64,000 bases of DNA from a virus. The notes beneath the pieces were generated by a model. That model did no database searches, had not been told where the DNA came from, and saw nothing but the letters and a program-made list of their open reading frames with translations. Every line of letters starts with the position of its first letter. Position 1 is the first letter of the stretch. Where the stretch lies: positions 33,460 to 97,459 of IMG/VR virus record IMGVR_UViG_3300025127_007327; one strand, written 5' to 3'. A program made the translations under genes and the position numbers. This document shows positions 18,226 through 29,100 of the stretch, in pieces.

Positions 18226-20174
18226 TGATTAAAAATTATACCGCATCTGCAGATAATACAATTGTAAGTGCGTTTAAAGTAAATTTACAAACTCGTGGTA
18301 CTGGCTCTAATACTGGTCAAGCTGACGTTTTAGAGGTTTTTTCGATTTACGGTCGCCAAACCACTTCGTCACAAGAGCTTGCAAGAACACTGATACAATT
18401 TCCAATTGATCAAATTTCTAATGATCGAACCGCTGGTAGAATCCCTGCAAGTGGTAGCGTTAATTTTGTTTTAAATCTTTATAATGCAGAAACATCGAAA
18501 ACTGTTCCAAGAAATATGATCTTAGTTGTTAATCCTCTTTACAATAGTTGGCAGGAAGGAACTGGTCTTGATCTCGAAGGGTATAGAGACGAAACCAAGG
18601 GCGCTGAAGGCAGTAACTGGATGGTTAGAGCCAATACTCCCGGTGTTGCTGAAAAAACAAAATTCACTTTTACATCAGATACAAAAACAGAATACGGTGC
18701 TGGCTCTGGAGCTAACTATATAAAGCTCTATAACGGCACCACAAGATATAATATTTGGTTTAACGATGGCTCTGGCGACACCGCACCGGTTGCAGATGGG
18801 ACAGAAGTTCAAGTAAGTCTTGCTGCTGGTTCTGATGATACTGCTGCTGAGTTTGCAGAAAAATTTAAGGTTGCTGTAGATGGTCTCTCTGATTTCAGTG
18901 CGACTCGCGACGGTGCTGCTGTTACGGTGACAGCTACTGCTCTTGGTCCAACGTTAAATGCTGAAAAAGTGGGCACTATAAGCCCTATAACAATTGAGGT
19001 TACTCAAAATGGCACAAAAGAAACTCCATGGCACTCAGTCTCTGGCGGTGGCGATTTCTTATCTAGTTCCACCACGCCGGCAATATATGCAGACTATCAT
19101 TACACACAGCTTTTTGAGTCTGGTTTGGAAGATTTGGAAATTGATATTACCGCTTTGGTAGAAAGATGGATTGAAGGCGCCGGTGGTGGTGGTGATGCAG
19201 GTGGCATTGCCAACTATGGAATGGGAATTAAGTTAACTTCTAGTCAAGAAGCTTTCGGGGTTGCCCAATTGGTTCATGCTTCATCAGATAAACCAACACA
19301 AAACATACGTGATGGCGCCACAACATCTTTTTATACGAAAAGATTTTTCTCTCGCGGGACGCAATATTTCTTTAAGAGACCTTTAATTCAAGCAAAATGG
19401 GACTCAAGGCGTTTTGATCATAGGGGTCAATTCTTTATTAGTAGCTCACTGGCTAAATCTGAAAACATTAATGATTTATATTTTTACAACTATGTTAGAG
19501 GAAGATTAAGAAGTATTAATTCCAGTGATTCAGTAACAGTTTCTATTTACTCTAGCTCGGCTGGAGAGCCAGCCGGTGCAACTTTAAAAATTAAAAACAT
19601 TAATAATAATCTACAGTATGCAGTCTCTGCTAATGAAGTTTCCACTGGTGTCTATAAAGCTAGATTACAAGTTACTAGCTCGCTCACAAACTTACATGAT
19701 GTTTGGAGTTTAGGTAGCCAGCAAATATTTACCGGCTCAATTACATCGGTTCCTATGGGAAGCACAACACATCCAAGAGAGCCTGTTTACTTTACTAATA
19801 TTACTAATTTACAAAATTCTTATGCGCCTACACAAACAGCAAGATTTAATTTATATGTTAGAGAAAAAAACTGGAACCCAACAATTTTTACAAAAGCAAG
19901 AGCAAGTGCCCCTACTTTATCAATTGCAACAGCATCTTATCGTGTTATTAGAACGTTTGATGATTTAGAAGTAGTGGGACACGACACAGGCTCTGGCTTG
20001 CTTTCCACAGGTCTTTCTTTCGATGTATCAGGCAACTATTTTGACTTTGATATGAGATTATTGCAGCCCGGTTATGAATATGCGTTTAAGTTAGCTTTTT
20101 ATGATGATGAATTAAATTCATGGCAAGAACAAAAAAGAGAATTTAAATTCAGAGTAAGTGATTATGAGTATTAA
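18225..20174 (+). CDS. Virion protein with inserted beta-rich domain
   Basis: A 649-residue, beta-rich structural protein after gp6. The N-terminal region (residues about 1-140) reads like a jelly-roll/DNRLRE-type domain. Residues about 144-272 hold a separate Thr/Ala-rich domain (FTFTSD… DTAAEFAEKFKVAVDG… IEVTQNG), after which the first domain seems to resume (ETPWHSVSGGGDFLSSST). A related insert is seen in the two next large genes. The C-terminal part has a FN3-like pattern (PGYEYAFKLAFYDDELNSW). Role in the tail or fibre is inferred from position. Confidence 0.65.
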   Translation: MIKNYTASADNTIVSAFKVNLQTRGTGSNTGQADVLEVFSIYGRQTTSSQELARTLIQFPIDQISNDRTAGRIPASGSVNFVLNLYNAETSKTVPRNMILVVNPLYNSWQEGTGLDLEGYRDETKGAEGSNWMVRANTPGVAEKTKFTFTSDTKTEYGAGSGANYIKLYNGTTRYNIWFNDGSGDTAPVADGTEVQVSLAAGSDDTAAEFAEKFKVAVDGLSDFSATRDGAAVTVTATALGPTLNAEKVGTISPITIEVTQNGTKETPWHSVSGGGDFLSSSTTPAIYADYHYTQLFESGLEDLEIDITALVERWIEGAGGGGDAGGIANYGMGIKLTSSQEAFGVAQLVHASSDKPTQNIRDGATTSFYTKRFFSRGTQYFFKRPLIQAKWDSRRFDHRGQFFISSSLAKSENINDLYFYNYVRGRLRSINSSDSVTVSIYSSSAGEPAGATLKIKNINNNLQYAVSANEVSTGVYKARLQVTSSLTNLHDVWSLGSQQIFTGSITSVPMGSTTHPREPVYFTNITNLQNSYAPTQTARFNLYVREKNWNPTIFTKARASAPTLSIATASYRVIRTFDDLEVVGHDTGSGLLSTGLSFDVSGNYFDFDMRLLQPGYEYAFKLAFYDDELNSWQEQKREFKFRVSDYEY

Positions 20175-23100
20175 GAAACTTTTTGAATCTACCAATAAAG
20201 TAGATAAATTTATTTCAGACACAAATAGTAAAGATGCTTTCAATTCAGAAGCTGAATCTCAATTTAATATTGAGCAAAAGACAATTGATCAAGAGCGTTA
20301 TGTACCACAAGTAGACTATTCACAGCCTGAAAATTTTGCTAAATATGGCTCTGCTCGATTGTATTATAAATCGGCGCTTACAAGAATATCTGAATTTTAT
20401 CCTTATGATGGCTCAGAGGGCGAGACTAACGAGTTTTTAAACGGATGTTTAGACATTGAAAGATATATCTTAGATAATCTTTACCCAAGAACAAACGGGT
20501 ATATTATCTTAAACAATGCAGGTCACACAACTAAAGTTATGCAAAATGGCTTTGGTTTCCCTAATAGCAATGAACATATTGATTTAAAAGGTGGACCCGG
20601 AGTTGGAAGGGTAACATCTGGTAAGCTTAGAGATTTATTACCAAATCCTAAAAATAGTAGTTATGATTACTCAAACATCTATGATGAAAATATTTATCAA
20701 ACTGCAGGTTTGCCTTCTGATTATGGACAAGGCACAAGAACGTCAAATTTAAGAAGTGATTTTAGTGATGGTGTTACGTTAGAGTTTTGGCTTAAAACAG
20801 GTTCAATTGACCCACTTATAACACAAAGACAAGTAGTATTTGATTTATGGAACAACGAGCATTCTTCAAGTGATAATTACGGCCGATTAACTTTAGAAGT
20901 TACTGGTGCTAACCACGCCCAGCCTTCAACATTCCGCCTTAGTATTGCTTCTGGTTCAACAGTTATAAATTCTTTGCCTCTTGGTGATTTTGCTGTCAGC
21001 CAGCTTGGTGATTGGGCACATTATGCAGTCGTTTTATCTGCACAGAGCGCGTCTTTATATATTAATGGTCAAAGAAATAGTATCGCAACTTATGGTACCG
21101 CGACAGCCACAATTACCACTACTGGCGGTCCTCTTAATAATGAAACCTTTACTCTTACAGATGCTGCAGGACTTTCAGTAGGTTTTATATTTAAGCACAG
21201 TGTCGCAACTGTGGATGGCTCCAAAGATGGAGATAATGTGATTATTGGTGTTGATGGTGCTTTAGGTAGCGCTGCAGCAGTAGGAGAGAGAATTAGAGAC
21301 GCTATCAACGCGTCCAGTCTTGCAATGGTTGCAGTTGAAAAAACTGGTCCTCTACGAATAGAACTTACACAAAATGGTATTGGAGCTTCTGGTAATACAA
21401 CTGTTGACATGTCTGGTGTTACTACTGTTACCGCAACTGATTTTACCGGTGGAAAAACACTTGGCGCTCTGTACGAGCCCAACACGATCGGTCGAATTGG
21501 GGCGCTTGTAACAAACTCAATTCCAGCATCTTCTGGCGCAGAAAGAACTGGCTCAGCCGGCAGCGGTAGATTATCAGGCTCACTGGATGAGTTTAGATTC
21601 TGGAAAACTGCGCGAGATGGAAAACAAATTGGTGAAAACTGGTTTACTCAAGTTCGTGGTGGCTCTAATAGTGATATATCAAACACCACTTTGGGTGTTT
21701 ACTATAAGTTCAACGAAGGTATTACAGGTGTTAATACCACTGATAATGTGGTGCTTGACTACGCCGGCCGTGTTACAAATGGCACATGGACTGGCTATAA
21801 TGCAGGAGCAAGAAATACTGGCTCTGCAATTGTCTCTGCCTCAGCAGCAACAGCAGAATTTTTAGATCCAATTATTAGAACTAACCATCCAAGTTATGTA
21901 AGTCTAAATACTGAACTTCTTTCTACCGGTTCTTATCACGATGGTAAAAACACAAATAAATTATTAAATCTTCTGCCATCTTGGATACTTCAAGAAAATG
22001 ATGAAGATGAAAATTTTGATTTAAATTATATTACTCATATTATGGGTACGTATTTTGATAAGTTATATTTACAAATTTCTGATTTACCAAACTTAAGGCA
22101 CCAAACACACACTAGCGGGACATTTAAGCCGATATCTTTTGCAGAGCACCTTCCACAATCTCTTGGATTATACAGTCCCGAAATTTTTATTGATTCCACT
22201 GTGTTAGAAAGATTTATGAATCGTAGTGCAGATGGTGTATTTGAAAATGAATTAGAAGAAGCTAAGAATTTAATTTATCAAAATCTTTATAACAACTTAG
22301 CAGAAATTTATAAAGCAAAAGGCACCGAACAGTCTATAAGAAATGTTCTTAAGTGCTTTAACATAAACGAAAATATTCTATCATTAAAAGTTAACTCAAA
22401 TAATTCAGAATTTATTTTAAGAAATAATCTGGAACAAAAACTGTTGAGAAAAAATTGCGCTAATTTTAACACAACAGATAACTCTACTGCCGTAATTTAT
22501 TCAAGAAAGCAAGACTCGGCTATTTTTAAAGGCGCTTCTTCGGAAATTTTGGGTTCTATAACGGGTAGTACAAGACAATATGGCTATGGTTTTACTTATG
22601 AAGGTAATGTAATTTTCCCCAATTTTGAACCCAGTGTTTTATCAAGTGTAACGCTAAGAGATTCTGGAGAAGTATCTTTATTTGGAACAGTCACGCCGCT
22701 TGACACAACTGCTGGGATAAACGGAACGGATACAACAGCCATAAACGCTACACTCGATTTTGGAAACTTTAAATTTTTTGCAGTTAGAGACAATCTTAAA
22801 TCAACCAATGCTTACTTTAAGCTAGTTGTAGCAAATCCTACAGGCGCCGATATAGTTTTAACAAGCTCAGTTTATAATGATATTTATAATGATGAGCCTT
22901 GGAATTTATCTGTTCGTGTACGACCAAAAAATTATCCATTAAGTTCTTTTGTTGACTCGACGACACACGAAGGCTACGATGTTATATTTACCGGCTTCAA
23001 TCCAAAAACAACAGACTTGTTTAATTCGTTTATTTTGTCTGCTTCAGTAGACGAGACTCTCGGTAAAAAGTATATTGAATCTAGAAAAAGAGCCTATGTT

Positions 23101-26100
23101 GGCGCTAACAGAGAAAATGTAACAGGTCCAGTTATTAATAAAAGTGATGTTTTAGTTTCATCTGTTGCATACTGGCTTAAGTCATTAGATGACACAGACC
23201 TTCAGCAGCATTCAGTTGATTTAGAAAATATAGGTCTTTCAGGTTCTTTTAGAAGCTTATCTGCACTTGACACCACAGATAGTAGTGTTGAAGTTTTAGG
23301 TAGAGATACATTAGCATTCAATTGGAATTTTAGAAACGTTGATAGCTCTGATAGTTCTGGTAATTTTGTTGTTGAAGATTTTAGCTCTGGTTCTACTGAC
23401 GTAATAAACAAGTTTGGTTGGGCTGGAGGAATATCTGGTTATTACTACACTGGTTATGGATTTGGTTTTGCTAATTCATCAACATCAGTTGTAAATAGGC
23501 AATCTGTAAACACTTATAAATTTATTGATCCAGAGAGACCCATTTCTTCTGATATGGTTCAGATTTTTAGTGATTCTGATGATTTAACTCCGAATTTAAG
23601 AAAAGAAGAAATAATTCCCAACTATGTTTATGCTTTAGAAAAAAGTGTATATGGTGCTATTTCTGAAGAAATGCTGGATTTCTTTGCGGGTGTGGTTGAT
23701 TTTAGATCAGTAATTGGTGCACCAGTTAACTACTATAGACACAGATATAAAGAAATGGAAAAACTTAGACAAACGTTCTTCCAAAGAGTATCTGAAGTTT
23801 CAACGGTTGAAAAGTATACAGAATATTATAAATGGTTTGATGATGCACTAACAACAATTATATCACAATTGATACCTGCTTCCGGTGAATATATTAATGA
23901 TGTTCAGAATGTTATTGAAAGTCACGTACTTGAAAGAAATAAATATCAAAATCGTTTGAATATAATCGATTCTAATACATTACCAGAATTTGAATCTGCC
24001 ACTGATTCTGGTGATCCGGGCGGCGATCTTTACGTAGAAGCATCATCGCCGCTTGAATCCTCTCCAAGACCAACAAATAGGCATCCAGTGTTTTGGCAAA
24101 AAAGAGCCGACAGGAGATCTTTAGAAATAAGAACTGGCACCTCATCTGCACAAGTTGCTATTGATACACAGAGAAATAAATTTAGAGACGTTATCTATTC
24201 TAACCCAGTACCATCATCGTCATTTAAAAAGCCGTTACTTGTTACATCAGGTGGCACAAAGTATAGATTAAATAATTTTAATAAAAGAACTCGATTACAA
24301 AAATTTAAATTTGATATTAATGTTGACGATGGTTTTTCTGGTAGACAAAGAGACAAAGGTGTTTCTCCTAGAGTAGTCAAAGCAGGTACTAATTTTGAAG
24401 AGATTAAGAGCTTTGATTACTTTAGATCGGCAGTTACTCCCGGCGGACCAATTAATTCCGAGGGTGGCAAGCTTGTTCCTGTAAACGTTTTATTGGGACT
24501 TGTTCAAGATTCAGTTGATTTACCTTATGTGATTGATCCACACAGACCGGCCGATGCAATTGTAAAAAGAAAGAAAGTTTTTAAAGTACAGCATGGTCGT
24601 GATTACGAGGATGGAATTGGATTTAAGAACGTAAAATCTTCATTAGGTTTCCCATTTAATGTTATTAGTTCCAGCGTTGAGGTTAACTCTGGTTACAATT
24701 CAGAAGTTGTGTCTAGGGTAGGTAACTACTTGATGATCACAAACGTCCACAACGACGTTTATGGAGATAATTTTGAAGTACCCATGCAAGGTGCTTTTAC
24801 TCGCGACGTTGTTGGTGGATTGCAGTATAGACATATTAGAGTAAATACAGGTAGCGATCAGCAAGATACAAGACCAGAGGGCTTTAGAATTCACCTTGGT
24901 ACATGTCCTCCTTCAACTGAAGGAGCGATTGGTATTGTTGGTCCTGATTATCCGCCGCCAAATTACAATCTTCCTGCGGGCTCAAGCACGAGACCTTATC
25001 CGTATCCACATACACCAAAAGCACATCTTTATCGTGATTTAACAGCCAAGAGGCCAGTTAACATTAAAAATATTGTAAATAATGATGGCAATGTAACTGT
25101 GCCCGGTAACTTTAAAGAAAATTATCAGGTTATTCATTCTGTTGGCTCATTTAATAATCCTAGAGCTTTTATTGACAGCCAACCAACACTGCCATCACAA
25201 TTATCAGATGTGAAATTTACAACAAATGTTAGAACACTTTTAGGAATTAAAAGAACAAACGATGCTCATACTGCTTTAGTTGATGAATATAGCACTTCAT
25301 ATCTTACTGGAACAACAAATAAATCAATTATTGTTTCTAGATTTAGCGCTCCCGGTGGTATTGAGGTAATGTCAAAAGGATATTTAGATTTTAAATCATC
25401 TGAATTAAGTCCATATAATTCCATACCATATCGCAATTTAACTGTTGTTAGACCATCACAGGGACCGAGTGGTACAATTTCTACCGCAGCTACCAATGGT
25501 GATACAACTGATATTCAAGTTTTCGACATACATGGTAGAGATTATGGTTTAAGATCTCATCTTTCTAGACATGCGAATAGATTTGGTAGAGATTCGTTAT
25601 TTGTAACGAATCCCGGTGATACGTATACTGAGCTTCCTAACTTTCACAAGATCAATAGAAATAATTTACAAAGAATTCAAATAGCTGGTTATAACAACCA
25701 ATTTGTAGATTTCTATGGTACAAGCTCTGTTAAAAACAATTACTTTGTACAACATCAGATTCCAAGATCTGACAGACAATATATGTGGCTTTCTAATTCT
25801 GTTCAAGATGTATCAGATATTAAATATTCAGGTTTCCAAAAAATCTTTAATGAACAATTAATGCCCTATAGAACATCTTCAAGTGGTCTTGAGTTTTATT
25901 GGACATTTGTGCAAATTGCAGACTCTAGAATTAATGGACTTTCACAGTCTACAAATGGCTTAAATATTCTGATCAACGATCCGATTACAGAGTCAGAGAA
26001 TACACTTGGTTATACATCTGATACAGATGTTAGCAACTATATGAACGCAGGTTTCTTTGCTAATCCCGCCGCGAGGAAAGCTGCTAGCACAAATTACTTA

Positions 26101-29100
26101 AATCAGCTTTTAACAAGCCGAGGAGCCACTTATGGCTGGGGCTGGAATAAACTTAGATTTAATAATAATAAAATTTTACGCAATGAAAGAACAAAGAATG
26201 AACTTACAATTGCAACAGGTAGTGACCAACATTTAAAAACATTTAGACTTGCGCCAGTATCGTTAAAAGGCAGAGAATCATTTATTAATTTTGATGCTAC
26301 AATTGCTTCTAATGGTACCGCTACAACTGAAAACATAACTCTCAAGTTCAGTAACACAAATGAAAGAATATTTTTCAATGAATTACCACTTAACAATCAA
26401 GCAGAAATTAATTATTCAGAAATTTCGACTCCATACAAAGATGCCATTGCTGCAGCTAACTCTAATTTAGCCACATTAAATTGGTTCCTATACAAACAAA
26501 ATATTTTCCCATCAAATCGTAATGAATTTAATACTTTTGTTACAAAACGTGTTGGGTATGACAACAAATATTGGAGAGATTCAAGAGCAGCAAGAGCAGT
26601 GCTTGGAAATACACTTAGTAGTTCTTTATTGGGCGCACCAGTAAATAAGAGTTCTTGGGTGCTTGACGCCCCTCAAAACTTCTTGAATCGAACATCAATT
26701 GTTGGTCTTAGCGGTGGAGTACAAGTGTCTGGATTTCCCAGTAATTTCTTAGTTGTTCAGCCATTTCAACCACTGCCATCCGGCACCGCCGGTTATAACA
26801 TATTCGTACCGTCTGCTGGAGAATTGCAAAACACATATTACTCATACTTTACATTAAACTCAACTAATGGTAAATTGGGAACAGTAGCATTAGCGCCACT
26901 TTATAATAGAAAACATGTTTTAGCTGGTCCAAGAACAGTTGTTTCCCCAGTCGGTATAACAATTCCTGAAACTGGTTCTGTAATGGGCTTGTTCCCGCTA
27001 GTATCTGGTTCAGGTAATCATGCTGTTGAGCCTTTCGCCGGCGAAGCACTTTGGGAAGCTGCCGATCAAGCAGGCATAGTTGTAACTACTACCTCATCCT
27101 CAACAGAAAAAATACTGAAGAGAGGCACTACTTCACAGTTTATTGCTTCTGCTTCTAACCCATGGTATAACGATTACGATGATTTTAAATCAGATTTAAA
27201 ATTAATGGCTAAAGGTTATTCAATCATTCCAGAATATAGAATGAGTGAGCACGTAAAGGATTATTTTAATTTTGGAATTAACAATAAATCTAAAACAAAC
27301 TTTTTTGAAATAGTAGGAACTAATTCATCAAGTGCAAATAGTAATTTTTATAAAGATTATTCTAATTCAGATTTCTTAGAAAACTTTATGGGTATTAAAA
27401 AAGAAAGCTTGCTTAACGCAAAAGAAATTAAACTTACATGTAAAGCAGCAATTAAATATAACGCTTATGACGGATTTTATCCTGCACAAAGGACAGTGAA
27501 TTTAGCGGAACAATTTGTAGATTCTTTTAAAGACTCTATCCAAGGCGCTACCTTTGATGAGACAAGGGGATCTACAACATTTAACAATAAAGGATTTCAA
27601 CAAGAGAATGCCGTCGGCGGTCAATCATTTTATAATGTCCCAAATCTTTTATATGAACGCATGCCGGCTGCAGCAAAACAAGCCTTTGATCCAATTTTCT
27701 CACCGGGTATTTTATATAACTCTATTAAAGCAGGTTTAGCTGTAGACTATCCAGTTGTATCAAACCATAGAAAACGACTTAGAAAGCCTTTTGGTACGAT
27801 TCATACTGCATCTACTGATAACTTTGCAATGACAATTACCGGCTCATCAACATTAGAAAACTTTATCTCTGGTTCTGGACAATATATTGGTGGTCAATTT
27901 TGGGATAAAAGAATTCCATTTGAAGCTATTATTGAGCCAACAAAATATATTTTAAATACAAACTTTACTGATTTAGAATCACATCCATCAATGAGTGTAG
28001 ATTGTTTTATCAGTGAGGTGGTAAAAGGTAAATCATACAATGAATGTTATGAAAAAAATGCGGTAACCGCTTCATATAATGACAATGCTGATGGAATTTA
28101 TACTTTAATGGCTCGTAATTTCTTTGGTGCATGCGGAGAATTTTTCTTAGATGGTGGTGAAATTTCAAAACTTGAATCAAAAACCGTTTTAAATGATTTA
28201 CAGTTTACTATTGATGAATCATTTTCTGATTTACGTCCAATATATATGGCAAGAGTCAAATTAAGAAGATCACACAACGGAGTCAGATCCTATCAATATG
28301 AAGTGGATTCTTTTGGAAATTCAGGAAGTGGTAGCTACTACGGAACTGTTGGAGCCCAAAGGACAATTAACGGTACCGCATCTTCTGGACAATACGCACT
28401 ACCACAAGACCCCATGCACAACCCTGCTTTCCAAGAAACATTTACCATGTATAGTAGACCGTCTGCGTTTGGTCCACCTATGGCTGGTCGCCCAACTGGC
28501 TCAAACGCCGCCTTAATGCCGTTTGTTAGTGCCTCAAAGGATAGTTTCAGTGGTTATAATCCAGCATTCACTCCACCTTACTATGACGGAGAAGCATGGG
28601 CGGACTTAATTTTCAGACCTCATGTTATGAACAGAGAAACCAGTAAGGGTGGTAATTTAACATCAACCCCAGAAGTTTACGATCTTAACAGAATCCTAAA
28701 CGAAACTCAGGTTGTTTGTTGGCGTTTTGATCCGGGCGAAGCCAGTACTTCGGGGTCAAATGCCGCCACACACGCACCAATGCCTGTGTTGATTCCAATT
28801 GAGCAAACTCAATTTGCAATGTTTACTGGAAGCACTCCCAATAACGATAAAACTGTACCGTCAATTTATGATGGAAAAAGAATTAATGTCAATTCAATGC
28901 AACTAACATCAAGTGTGCAAATATTTGGTACAGAAAGAGTATTAGAACAAGAAACAGACAAATTTGGAAATGTTGTCTCTAATAAAAATAAACCTGTTGG
29001 CACTAAATGGATTATTCAGCCTAAATGGGAAACACCTATGCTTAACTTTAATGATGCCGGTGTACACCCAATTGCTGCAGTTAGTGGTACGCTTACATTA

